This document shows, one piece after another, positions 47,819 to 61,900 of a stretch of 64,000 nt of DNA. The notes beneath the pieces are model-generated. The model was not told where the DNA came from, did no database searches, and saw nothing but the letters and a program-made list of their open reading frames with translations. The stretch is from Saturnia japonica. Taxonomy: Eukaryota; Arthropoda; Insecta; Lepidoptera; Saturniidae. The stretch is taken from positions 4,306,930 to 4,370,929 of the forward strand of contig CM065325.1 in NCBI GenBank assembly GCA_033032175.1. Direction: 5' to 3'. How positions within the stretch are numbered: position 1 is the stretch's first letter; the number at the start of each line of letters is the position of its first letter. The position numbers were made by a program, and so were the translations under genes.

Positions 47819-48063
47819 ACACACGCAGTGAGGTGCCTGCTGGTAGGCGCGGCGCTGACGTAGCACGGAGCGGAGAGGACTGGGTCGCTGGCGGGTTGAA
47901 CACTTGTGAAGATGCAATGACACACAGATACCACAATAAATTTCGCTGTATTCTTCAAGACACAATACAATTTCTTAGTACTATCTTCTGGGTACTGTTT
48001 CTTCCAGTCTTGTTTCTTGAGTCTTGAGTCTTCAGCTTGTGGCACCTGTGTGTGCCGGTAGGC

Positions 48064-48154
48064 TTTTTTTTTTTTTTTGAACTGACTACACTTTTAGCCT
48101 TAGGGGCCCTATCGTCAAACAGAGCCGCTGCGGCTTTTACAGCTTCACCGGACT
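48064..48154 (-). mobile_element. Short poly(A) SINE-like repeat, copy 7
   Basis: The left duplication TGTGCCGGTAGGC is at 48051-48063; the right one is diverged (TGGGCGGTAGAC, 48155-48166). The tail is about 14 A on the minus strand, shorter than in copies 5 and 6. Confidence 0.75.
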
Positions 48155-48816
48155 TGGGCGGTAGACTCCGGTAGCTCGCCTTTTATCTTGCTGCCGGAGA
48201 GCGAGACGGACGATGGCGTCTCTATCTGTACTGCTCTCGCATTAGTTAACCGCGGTGACGCGTCGCGGCTTCGCTATTGCTGTCCCTATCTACATTATTA
48301 TTATTATTTGTATGCAATACCTAATAAATAGCTAATATTTCTAAACACACTTATTGAATTACTATAAAAACTGTTTTATGTTATTGCGGACATAAATACC
48401 TATATAAAAACACTAATTGCAACATTATAGGTTTATAAACATCGTAAATATAGAGCGTTAAACATTACAACTTTAAATGGCTTGAAACACGTTATGTATA
48501 CACTATTCAATGATAAAAACATTATAAAAACATACATAGTAGGCTAATTAACCTATACAACTTCAAACATTACATTTAACTTCTATATAACACGGATTAT
48601 TGACGATACATGAGTTCAGTACTTTAAGTGACTATTTCTATGACATTGCAAGCATTTTTTATAACTTATTTACTATTCTTGTATACCTACAAGTCGTAAT
48701 ATTACATTCAAAACATTAGATTGATGATTGTTTATACAAATTATTCATCCCTACAACTTATATTTACAATTACTATTTTTTGTATCATCACGTTTAGGCC
48801 TATTCGTCGCTAACAA

Positions 48817-48984
48817 ATTCATAAACGAACTACGAATATGAATGATCATTGATCATTCTTGTTGGAGTGTTAATTACCAATATTATTATTTTTTTAGCTT
48901 TCCACTCTCGGCCACCTCTGGGTATTAATTACATCAAACACTCCAATAAGTATGATCATTCATATTCGTAGTTCGTTTATGAAT
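48817..48984. mobile_element. Palindromic MITE (copy in duplicated segment 2)
   Basis: Same element and same flanks as 40842-41011. Confidence 0.85.
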
Positions 48985-49624
48985 TACTATCACTAATAAT
49001 ATAATTAAATCGATTATGTAAATCAATCATAATTGAATATCTTCATCTTCTTCTTCCTAACTTGGCAACCGGTCCTCTTTAATGAAGACTATTACTGCCA
49101 TTATTGATTGAATTATAGTTTCATGTGTCAATCTCATATCTTGAATATGTATTCATTCTTATTCAGCCACTTCTAATGTCAAGTAAATGTCAATTTTTAT
49201 ATTTCTTACCAGTGTTGCTATAGTTATTAAATTACGATAGCTTACTTTCATTTGGTTGTTTTAGTTCATGTTCTACTACCCGCCATTATGATATATTACG
49301 GTATTTTAAGCTCAGTTTTTGCATTCAGAACTGTTAAAGTAGTAAAAATAATTCCTATGAATGTATATATTTTCGAAATTATCACTAAAAAATCACAAAA
49401 AAAAAAACTTTAGCACATTTCGGAATTTTGAAACTTGAGACACTTTAGTTTTGGAATTTTTATCATAACGGTCGACAACACCAAATTATTTACCGTCTCG
49501 AAAATTGTCAAAAATGAAAATATAGCTATGATCTCATATTGTTTTAGCTTTCGTGAACTCCTATTTTAACTTTATAATTTTGTTAGATAGTTAACAACCG
49601 ATTTCCCTTATTAGTTTATCCGAA

Positions 49625-49990
49625 ATGATGCAGCAATCGCCATTTGAGAACATATTCAATATAATCGGTGGTTTATCAGAAGGCAATGAAAAACCTATGA
49701 AACATGGTTTCTATAACGCTTTTGCCCTTTTTATTTTAACTGTTTGCTGTGCCGCTGTGTATGTACTTTTTCTGATTCTTGAACCCTTCTTTAAGCCACT
49801 ATTTTGGGCATTATTAGTTGGTTCAATACTACATCCTTTCAAATATAAAATCTCCAAGAATTTAAAAACATGGTTCGAAGACCTACAGAAGTCAAACACA
49901 TCTGTAATATTTGGGATAATGATATTACCTGTTAATGTGATTAATTTTGCTTCTGAGACGGTCGGACAACAGTTTTGGGAGCATTACAAG
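49625..49990 (+). CDS. TMEM245: TMEM245 exon 1
   Basis: Residues 1-122, with two hydrophobic segments (F-A-L-F-I-L-T-V-C-C-A-A-V-Y and I-F-G-I-M-I-L-P-V-N). The donor is AAG/GTATGT, phase 0. The duplicate is at 41649-42014. Confidence 0.92.
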
Positions 49991-52900
49991 GTATGTACAA
50001 ATCAATCTATAGATTTACAATTTTATTATTGGTCTATAAATTATATTACATAGGTTGAAAAAAAAAAAAAACATAATATGTGGAGAAATAATTAAGGAAA
50101 TCCTTTGATGTTTCTTGAACACTATTTTCAAACTTGGCTTATTTTTGGTTTTACATGCTAAATACAAAAGGACCTATTTTAAGTAGTACTAATTTATCTC
50201 TCTATATTTCTACAGGGGATTTAGTATATGTTGGACATTAGAAATTAAAACTGGAGATATTTAAAATAAACTAAAATAACAATTATTCTTAAACAACAAA
50301 AATGTGGGTAACTAGTAACTACGAGATTGCTACGCGAGTGTGCGACACCCACCTATCCATCAATCCAAGAACAAGGTGGTGTGTTCTCTGCATCTGCTGT
50401 GCCCTTCCGCCACTCCAACCCCTTCTCTGACCAGTCTGAGCTTGCAGCAAAGTGAAACAGCTAGCCACGCTCCCTTCTTGAGTTTTCTATTGCTAATATA
50501 TTTGATTATAAAAAACAATATCATAATTAGGTTTGAGTTCAGTACATATCAACACAGTGAAAAAGCATAAAATGAAATAATGTGAAAGTTATTTCTGAGT
50601 ATTAATAAAAGCAATTAAATTTATTCATTTGCATACAGTTACTTTATTCTTGATGAATTATTATTGTCCTATAAACAGAGATTATTACAAATTACTCAAC
50701 TGCCTCATTAGCCTAGTAGTCCTAAACGCAACTGCTATGCTCCAGGTCCTGGGTTTCAATCAAAGGTTGAGCAAAGTGGTATTGGGTTTTTCTATGAAAT
50801 TCTCAGTTACGAGTTTGGCTGTGTGCCCGATTACATGGGACCAAAATCATACCCGGCGAACTGTGGGTGTACATTAGTACTCCTCTGCCTAACCCTTTTG
50901 GGAATACAGGCATGATGTTATGTTATGTTATTACAAATTAATTAGGTTTTTTAATTTATCAATTACTTTATTATTCATTCCAGACAGTGATAGCATTACT
51001 GTCTGCTATTTTTGTATTACCATGGATGTACAATTCAGTACCACGAGGGCTCTCCTGTCTTTTTTGGCAATTGGGGAACTTTATCAGCTTCACAACCACT
51101 CTACTAATTAATGTTTGCACTTCATATATAGTGAGTAATATTTTTTTATTTTCCTTTTCATACATCAAACATGAATTATGCTTTATTTCAAGAAGTTTGA
51201 TATTTTTATCCACCATATCTTTGTTATATTACTATAGGCTCACTTTAGCATTTCTAACAACACTTACATGTGACAACTGGTACTAAAAAATAAGTTACAA
51301 GCTGAGTATAATAATAAAATTAATAAATATACTTTAAACAATGCCATAGATCTGAGATAAAAAAATATACCTTAAAAATTATGAGGTTTAGCTGAATACT
51401 AAAAAACCGGGCTCATTAGCTCATAGTAGATCAAGCAATTAAAGTGTGCAAGTGTATTGGTAGAGAAGTTGTCCCCAAATGGAACATTCTCACTACTACT
51501 ATTTTTGTATATTGTGTTTCAATTAGCCAATGTATATCCAGAGATATAGTAACTTGCACTAGAGTAGGTTTATAACACTGTTACCAGGTTAAAGTTTTCC
51601 CCCTATACTCAGGAGAGTTTTTAATGGTCTAGGGGGTAAAATTCATGGAGATAAAAATACAGGGGTATATACAGTATACATAAAGAAATTAAACAAGATA
51701 ATTCATATGTGTCTATACATGGTTGTCACTTATATTTTATGACTTTACTTATTTTGAGTTGGTCATGTTAGGTATGAAAAAAATTAAAGTTCAAGTTTGC
51801 CTGAAATAATTACAAAAAGGTTACCTAGCTAGGAGTCCCACACATATTTTACTATTTTCCGCATGAAACTATGGAGATAGAGTAGATGGAAACAGCAGAA
51901 ATTGCTATTTCTGAAACTTAAATTTTAGAAAAATTCTAGAATAGGTTCAGGAGAAGACAAAACAGCTATCTGGCGACAATAACTTATAAGTTGGCATGAT
52001 GATGGTGAATGTCGATAGATCCTCATGTCTTAGCAGTTGCCACAGTCTATGAACTTCATCATTGTTATCATTACATGAAATTCAGTTTTTTGGATAATCA
52101 AACTGTTTATATACATTAACATATGTATAAAATTAAAATACTTAAAAAACAGACAGCCTAGTATATAAAATATGTACATATAAAATATACATTGTATATA
52201 ATTTTGACCAGTCTAAGTCATGTTCTTTTTTCAGGACATATATATAATACTCGATAATTTATAAAATTTCATTGCTAATTCCGCCCACATCTTTAGCTTC
52301 AAATCATAGCAAGATAATATCTAAACATGTAAACGCTTCAGAAGCGGCAAGTATATTATCATATCTGTGTTGAGTGCATGTCCAGCGAGGATTAACAGCC
52401 TGGCTAACAGACACCGCAATGTTCAAATAATCGGTGATCTACTGAAATTGAAAATAAAAATTTAAAAAAAATGGGTTTTTGTTATAATTATTTCTGTATA
52501 TACTTTCATATGCATTTAGTAAAAAGTTGTTATTTTGACATTACAAACAAACACTTCAATTTTATTAATTGTATAAGTAGATACTAAAATTAGGTAGGTA
52601 CTTAATTCAATGGATAATGATAAGTTACTTATAATTTCAAGATAAAGTGTATATGCTAAAATAAAGTATAGTAAACCAAATGTGCAACAAATATTTCTTA
52701 ATTATTTTATGATTTCAGACACTGACAATTGTTTTAGCATATGTGATTAGTGTTTACACATTATGGACACCGCAAAGAGCAAATATGTTCAGAGTTACTT
52801 CACAGCTTCTGTGGCTGATAATCACAAGCTGCCTAGCCAGTCTGACTGGGACTATTCAGGTGTATACATTTGTTTTACTCCAATCAATGTGTGTCACTGG

Positions 52901-55900
52901 ATTCATAGTAGAAGTGTTGGATGTTCACAAGCAATTATTGATGAAAGGTCTGTATTAATAACACTTGTAGCTTTAGTATAGAAGTATAGTATAGTTTTAA
53001 TGAGAAATATAAAATACAACTGCATGAGCATAAGAATGAGAGCCTTAATGTGAATGAACTTCACAATCTTCACAGATTGCAGGAACAGCTACAGGTGTTC
53101 CTAAATATCCAAATATCTATGGCGCTGGGAGCTCATAATACTATCTTTCAAGCAGAATGTATGGGTATTAATGTAATACTTACATTATTATATACTATAT
53201 TCTAATAAATGTAGCCCAGGCAATACTCTCAAGCAAGATAACGAACCAGACAATTCACATTCTATCCAATAGTATTACTGCAATACTAGCTCTTAAAAGT
53301 AAGAACATTAATTCAAGCCTAATTTATGAGTGCCATTAAGCACCTGAGTATGTGTACACAATAGTATAACCATTCAATGGATAAAAGGACAGCGGATCAA
53401 GTGGTGACAACACAGACACACTAGCAAGAAGGGGATCCGAGACATGACTGTTGGGTCCGCAACCAATCATTCCCCTTTTTTTTTGGTGGTTTAAAAATCA
53501 AAAATACGGTCAAGGATGAGACGACTTAGAGACACGGAATGTATCAGTCTGATAGAAGGCAGACAGGCGAGAGAATCACCGCCCTATGCAAATCCCAAAA
53601 TCTCTAAGGCCATTTTACGCTTCACCAGATGCCAAGTACGAATTAACACGGGAGCCTTAACAAGACATGGACATTATAACAAACATTTTTTTTAATTTAG
53701 GTGTCAATAAAAGCCCTTTATTCCGAGCGTGCATGGAAAAGTGAGAGACAGCCAGTCATGTGCTCTTATACTGCTTTGTTGGCTCGATATTGGGTCAAAC
53801 ACCATGGTACACCGAGGACCCTCTCGGAAATCTTTAACAAAATCGGACGACTGGTGAACTTTCAGGAGGCACTGGGCTGGCATGACTAAAGTCATCCACC
53901 ACCACGCAAAATAGGCGCATATAGGTGTAGAGTTGCGGAAATTTAGCCAGTGTAAACCTGATACCTGATACTCTTATTGCATTTCTAGCTAGGCCTGGTG
54001 GTGTAATTTTAAATATTAAAAATTAGGAATAAAAAACAAATAGCTAAGTGTAAACATTGTTTTTCATGTGTTATAAGTTAATTTATTGTGAAGGAAGACG
54101 ACCACGTGGCACGGTATCTTGTTAGAGATGGTAGATAGATGTCCAGTAATCGTCGTACAGAGATCACTAAAAGTTTATATTTTAAAAAAGAGCTGGTACT
54201 TTCAAACAAATAGCAAATACCAGGGGCTTAGAGCCGTATTCAGCCCCTTGGAGGTCTATTTTTTTTATCTCCTTGGTCTACTGTAACAAACTTCAGGGGC
54301 CATATTCTGTCTTGTGCTTGTACCAGGAACTGAGTACGTCTACCACCAACATTTTTTAACCTTGCTTACATAAGCATTCACAGTTCGGCATTTCTAGGTA
54401 ATCATCGGTTCTCGTCGGGCGGCTAACACGCCCTGTCCATAGGTACCCCGCTCCACGCCATACGAATCTTCCGGGCTTCCGCACTATTACTTCGTTCGTT
54501 CGTTAGTACTTAGCATACTTTCTGATCTACACTTTCTATGGTAATTAGGTACGTACGTAGTGTTAGATTACCTATTTACCTTCCTCAATAAATAGGATAT
54601 AAATGGCAAAAAAAATTTTTTCAATACTGAAATTCCCCAATTTTTTAAGATAGATGTATGAAAAATGTTTTTTTCGGAAATCCGCCGCACCAAACGTTAG
54701 ACCTTCATCGCATTTCGTCAAAAATGTAAGACATTAAAGTGGTGCCTTGACTTTAAAAAAGAAACATTTGCTTTATCCGCGTGCGCTGGCGTAATTGTTA
54801 ATGATACGGCAATACAGTGTTCTACTAAAATATTGGACCTTAGTATATCTAAAAAAAGTCATTTTGTAACAAAGATTTCTTGAAAATTAAAAAGTAATTT
54901 ATAATAGGAGATAATGAAAAATTAAAATAATTTGTACTTGCTGGAAGAACAATAATTATGATAGACTACATGGGTGCGTTGGCGGCGCAGTGTTTGTCGG
55001 ATAAAATTAACTCGGGTGAAACCGTAGGGCACAGCTAGTGTCTTATAAAAATTATATAAAAGGTTTCGGATTAAGTAAAGGATCTTCTTTACAATAAAAA
55101 ATCCATTCATTTTATATGGGAAATAGAAGATATTATACCTCAGTCTGTAAATATCATGAACTCAGATTTTAAGGATTTCTCTACAGAAATTGTATTACCA
55201 TTTATGAAATAAAAAATCTGATTTTTAACAACCATTACCGAACAAATATGATTTTAATTCACTAAAAGAAAGATAGATAGCTTCTTGTTTCTATTACATC
55301 CAATAAAATTGACAAACATTAATCTTAATTTACAGATCCCGAAGCTTCAATTCTACTAGCATTACAAAAAGTCATCACAAACAATAATAAAGATGATGAA
55401 GTAAAAGTAAGTGAAGAAAAAGTTCCAGACTTAACAGAAGTTAAAGAGAGCGATCAAGAATTCACTCCAGAGAAAGACACACCCTCTCCAGTGACTCCTG
55501 AAACGGTCATCAAAAGGGGAAGTTGGACTGGCAATGAAGCAATACAAAGCTCACCGAGACATGGCAAAATGTTGTACAAAACAAGAACATTATCAGCATT
55601 ACCACTGTCGAACACGAAAAATAAGCCTGAAATAAGATTTTTCACATTATTGAAACACAGGTCACTGGATGATAATTACATGAAGACTAATTTCGACAAT
55701 GATGAAGAAACAGCCCTGTATTTCAAATTATTATTTTTCGGGTGCCTGTGCATGTTGGTTTGGAAACATACGTGGTTGTTACCAGTCGTTCTGTTTTTTT
55801 TAGCGATCCACCTGCTCAAAAGGGCTTTAGATTATTTCGGTGTTTGGTTGTTTTGCAAAAACCATTACAATAACGTTATGGCGAAAATCAGTGACTGGTG

Positions 55901-58900
55901 GAATGATAGGTGATTAATTATTGTTATGTTTTTTTTATTTCTTTTTAAATTAAATTATTAACTAGCTAGTATAATCTTTGCCATACCAAAACCATTGAGT
56001 TTTTTTTTAAATATATTTATGTCATTTTTCTTAGTACGGTAAAGACTGTAAACTGTTTACATTTAATTTTTAATAATTAAAAAACTGTATAAAATAACTT
56101 TTAATATGGTTTACAGGCAAGCGGCATTAATTCCTGCACACATACGTGGCGTTGTTAAGATGGTGTCTTCATGTAACGCCAGTATCAGAGAAATGGCTTA
56201 TAGTTCTGTAGATACTGTATCCAGTTGCATTGTAATAATCGGACTTATACTATTTGTCACTGTCGCTACTGTATTTATCAGTATTCAGGTATATAATAAA
56301 AATTGAACCATTATTTATTTACAGCAATAGGGTACCATAGATTAATTAATATGACATAAATATGAAATTAATGTATGGTGAAAAGTATAAACAAAATATT
56401 ACAGAGAAATTACACGAAGATGACACTTGTATTATGTCTTTGTTTCATAAACATTTTAGATTTTTTTATTTATATTGCATTTTGTTAGAGCTTTTTCTAA
56501 TGCTCTACAACCTCATGCTTTGTATGCTACATATCACTCTCAAGTTGATTATCTGTCGCCAAGCACCTATAGGTGTCTTTCTGCAGCTGCACTTGAAAGC
56601 TAATTCCCTCAGTAGGTTTAGCATGTCATCATCTTGGGACAAATCATCACTTACATCAGATGAGATTGTAGCCATAACGCTAAAACTTAAAAAATGTGTG
56701 TTTCACACGCAGTAGAAGTGTGAAACCTTTAGAAAACAAAAAATATCTTCTTTAACATCTCTTTTTAAAAATCCTAAATCAGCGAGACTCGAACTAACTT
56801 AAAAGAATAAAAAACATGTATGCAGTGGAGTTCACACGCTGTAGAAGTGAAACCTTTAGAAAACAAAAAATGTCTTCTTTAACATCTCTTTTTAAAAATC
56901 CTAAATCAGCGAGACTCGAACTAACTTAAAAGAATAAAAAACATGTATGCAGTGGAGTTCACACGCAGTAGAAGTGAAACTTTTAGAAAACAAAAAAATA
57001 TTTTCTTTAACATCTCTTTTTAAAAATCCTAAATCTGCGAGACTCGGAACTAACTTATAAGAATAAAAAACATGTATGCAGTGGAGTTCACACGCAGTAG
57101 AAGTGAAACCTTTAGAAAACAAAAAAATATCTTCTTGAACATCTCTTTTTAAAAGTCCTAAATCAGCGAGACTCGAACTAACTTAAAAGAATAAAAAACA
57201 TGTATGCAGTGCAGTTTACACGCAGTAGAAGTGAAACCTTCAGAAAACAAAAAAAAAACTTCTTTAACATCTCTTTTTAAAAATCCTAAATCAGCGAGAC
57301 AGGATCTATACATACAACAGTGCATATAAGTCTGGTCGTCACACCGCTAGGACAATTTGACAACGGCCATAGTCGTGAAAAAAATGGCTTCTTATTTATT
57401 TTTTTCTCATTTTCTCGTAGGCTAAATACTATAGATGTACGTGTTTGTCTCCTTTAAGTGTCACTTTTCCGTTGCATCGATTTTCAAATCACAATGGTAC
57501 TAAAGAAGTTGACACTACAAAAATCAGTGCATAGGCAAATATTATAGTTTTTACGAATCATCTATCTGCTATATGGAAGCACCTTTCGGTTTATGGTCAT
57601 GTGGCGTTCTTTTAATTTCCTAGATATACTCGGAAGCTATCGTAGTGGTACAACTAAGTGGCAGCCTTCTGAACAGTACATATGTTCAGAACAGTGAGCT
57701 GCATGCGTATCTACCTGAAGGTTGGCAAGATAAATTGGAATCGCTCATCGATAACGCTTATACATATGGCAGGGAAGGAATCTCTACAACGGTCAGTAAT
57801 GTCTCAACACTCCCTAAGTACAACTCTGTATCTGCAAAGTATATAATTGTAGAAATCTACAAACCAAAAATAACAAAATCTATAGTGTCAGGTTCAAATA
57901 TTATTTGTTGTCTTCATAGTAATTCTCAACATATATTACATGAAAAAAAAACTGTACATACCTACTTATTTTGGTACATTAATTGTTTTTAAATCGTCTA
58001 TATGTACACTTACACAAGGACTACCTCAAAATACTTTAATTTCTGAAATAGAGATATCAAAAAGATTAATATCTGTTACATTTTGTATTGATAAAAAAAA
58101 ATAATATAAATGTGTTCGAAGTCCATGTTATTTTAAATGTTTTAACTTTGTTAATATTTTTTACTTTTTTCAATATTTACTACTTCGGTAATATGATTTT
58201 AAAACAAAATTCTATTTTACAGGTAAAGAGTATTCTCAAAGAAGGCGACCCTGAAAAAGTTTCCCGTGTGGAACAACAAATACTTGAAATATGGGATAGG
58301 GTTTATCAAAGTTGGGTGTCCGGACAATTTTCCGCTAGTATCGGACCTCAAGTCGACGGCTCTGCTGTACAAGATTCATGGGATAACTTTGTTAATGATG
58401 TTTCACAAACCCCTGGTGAGTTAAAAGCCATACACTTTGAAACAAAATTAATGTACATTCTAATATTCCAGAGCTAGTGTATTTAGAGAATATAAAAGTA
58501 ATTTTGCTATAATCCTACAAGTTCGTGCGCGATCGTCGTTTGTGGATGACAGACGCTGGCGTTAGCGAGGTACTACAGACGATAATAGGGGCGTGTTGAG
58601 TAGCGGGGAAGGAAAACGATTGCAATTGCGTGACTTGGCGTGCAGTCACAGTACACTAAAGTAAACAGTATTACGTCTTCCGACATACGGACGAAATAAC
58701 GTACTTCAAAATATATTTAAACTTCGGTACACAATAATTAAGAGTAGGTACGTCGCAGTTACGTAATTTATAAGTAATGACGGTAATATTATATGGCCTA
58801 CTTCCTATAATTTATAATTGTTTTTGATTTATTTAACTAAGCAAAATATTATATTTTATATTATAAAAATTGTTCATTTCCTTCTTACTTACAAATGAAC

Positions 58901-61900
58901 TTGTATGACTATAGGCATGTATTGTATTGATAAATTTTACCTAATGGACAAAGCAACTAAAACATTCAGATTTATTTTTCACCCTAAGTAAAATTTTTGC
59001 GTTCTATCTCTCTCTCTCTCTCCAGGTAAAGTCATGCGCTTTGCGTTTGTTAATAATTTTTCTTATTAAAGGTAGGTAGGACAAAAATTTGTACGGCCGG
59101 CGTTCGCTCGATAGTTTCATATAATAGTCTTAATAAAACCCTTTTCATAATTTTGAGTGTTTTTCTTGGAGATTCTTTGGGACAGTAATCCACGTAACTG
59201 TGATATTGATTGTACTGTAATATGTAGAAGAATATAAATGAATGTGTTGCGTGATTTTAGATATGCTATATTGTGATTGTTTGATAAACTGTTGTTACCG
59301 TTGGAAGTGACGAGTAAGGTGCGCCGCCAGCCCTCCTGGTTAGACCTACACACCCACTTACACGCAGGTCACTATACATACACCACTTTACATGGTCTAC
59401 GTCTACGGGATTCGTGGCTATAAAACCGCCGCGTCGAGACTTGAAATAAACTTGTGGCATTTTGAAAAAGAACAATGTGCTGTGTATCTCGGCTTCACTA
59501 TCGGTTAACCACGACTCGCGAACTGTTTATTTTCTTTAGGCCCCAGCACAAGGTTCGCGTTTTGCTGGTCATGGTTATCTAGAACACTTATGTTGTGTTC
59601 CTGTGGTGAAGTAGGGTTTCCAGTATATTCCATGGAACAGGGAGGTTTAATGTCGACAATGCGTATTTAATACCTATGGTTCCATAGGCTGCGGTAACCG
59701 TTTACCATAAGACAGGCCGTATGCTTGTTTGCCACCTTTTTAATATAAAAATAGAAGTTTGACTTCTATAACGTGTAACTTATTATATCTGACAGGTATG
59801 TTGGACTACAGCGGAATAGTGAAGTGGTTACAAGCGAACGTTGGCACGTTGAGCGCGATCGCGAGCAGCGTGTGGGTTCCCGTCGCGAGCAATATGTCGC
59901 TACTGGCTGGCTCGCTCGGCGCGTTCACTTCTCTTCTGCTCGGTGGTGGCAGCGCAATCATCAACATGTTCATAAATCTGGTGAGCTATTTTATTTTATG
60001 AACTAACTTAGTGACTTTGTTCACGTAAAACTACTGTTGGTGTTATATCACCACTGTATACAGTGTTATCATCTGAATTAAAGATAGGCTGCTTTTTAAG
60101 GTTTCTTTTATTATTATAATTTTCTATGATTGCTGTTAATTAGGTGAAGCAAAGTCACTTATCACAAGATAATCTAATAAGAATAACACTCATCTATCTG
60201 TGTATATAAATATTGTACGACGACGTCATGTTTTCTGATTGGCGTTTCCAATCACGTGACTCTTAGACAAAAAATCTCAATTAAATAAGTGATTAATTTC
60301 TTTTTTCAGATTTGTATTTTTTTGGCTTTTTGTTTATAAACCAGTATGATTGAATAATTAACTTTCATGTTTAAACATAATTATTGTCGACTCGCGAATT
60401 GCATTCACAAGGTTCGCACAAGGTTGGAGGTTCGGCCACATTGGCACCCTTGCGCTTGTTGCCTTTTCGGCTGAGTACCTTCTACGCTCCTCACAAAGCC
60501 TGATGAAGCTGTAAAAGGCCTTCAGTCCAACAGCGTTAATCAGTTGAGAAAAAAAATACCTTATCATTTTTTTTTTTAATTATTTATTGCACATAAGTGT
60601 ACAATCCGGGAGTTGACAACTTTTGGAAAATTGTTTTAAACACTTTATTATGTTGAAAATAATACCTATGAATTTATTTTTTCAGTCATACACCATAGAA
60701 AAGTTATTTAAAAATATTTTTAATTTAAAATAAAAATACGCTGCTAAAACGCGCTTTTATGGACTTGTGACGTCATTATTCATTTTATATGTCATTTTGT
60801 ATGATAACATTGACAAATGTGAAAACTTATGCAAGAGTCTGTAACGACATCTCTCGCCACAACTGACGCATCCTACACATAGCGGAATCTCCGCCACAAC
60901 TGACATCCTACATCGCGATATTGAAATTAACCCAACAATTGAGTATATATACAAGAACCCGACAACAACCGTTGGGCCACTGGCCGCCATACACAACACC
61001 CGTCTGGTCGAGGATCCTCCCTTTTCTATAGCGGATCAGGAACTTTACACTTCTGTTCCTCACTTGCGCTAAATGTCTAACGTTTATATTTCGCGAATTG
61101 CGACGTCACGTTTTCTAATCGGCGATTAAAATCACGTGACTCAGAGACATAAAATATTATTTTTCCAAAGAGAAAATTAAATAAATAAACAATTCGTTTT
61201 TGCAAGTCTTGTATTGTGTATGGCTTTTTATCAAAATCATAATCAAAAAATTCTTTATTCGATTTAGACCCTAAGAAGGTACTTATAAACATCAAAACAC
61301 TACCGCCGGTTCGGAAAACATCCCCGACATCGAGAAGAACCGTTAAGAAACCCGATCTGGGTTACCTTTTTTTTACTTTCACTTTATCGAAATGCCGCCT
61401 TAATCAAAATTATTTAATAATCTGATGAGCGTTTCCTAATGACACATAAAAATCGAAGGTCTGGAGTACCTGATGTGGATTAATAAGGAATAATTCAAGA
61501 AATATGAAAGTTATACTCTTGCGTAAGTTACCATAATGACGTGATTTTGTGGCGTATTGATTATTCCAATTTAAATTTAAAAAATATTTTTTAATCACTT
61601 TTTATGGTAACATGTATAAACATATAAAGTGTTTAAAACAATTTTCCAAATGTTGTCAACTCCCTGATTCTACTTCTGGATACGGAAGTTGTATCTCTGT
61701 TGATGTAATTATTTAATGTGGTTAATGTGAGCTATAAATCTTTAAAGGGTATCTTTTTATATCTTTGACCAGAGTATAATTTTAGTTATTTTAATATTTA
61801 GAATATGTCTTTCAGGTAGTATTTTTCACTACTCTCTTCTACCTGCTAGCATCAAGTAACGCGTTGTACAAGCCAGTGGAAGTAATTACGAAAGTACAAC

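Larger units (their letters stand above)
47819..50124. repeat. Duplicated segment, copy 2 (with functional TMEM245 exon 1)
   Basis: It matches 39702-42144. It then runs into TTTTCAAACTTGGC, the rest of TMEM245 intron 1, so this copy is continuous with the gene. It has one short SINE where copy 1 has two. Confidence 0.95.

Noticed and set aside
50695..50929. tRNA gene suggested by the B-box
   Set aside because: It is a SINE with an ATGTT tail and an 11-bp target duplication; no cloverleaf is intact.
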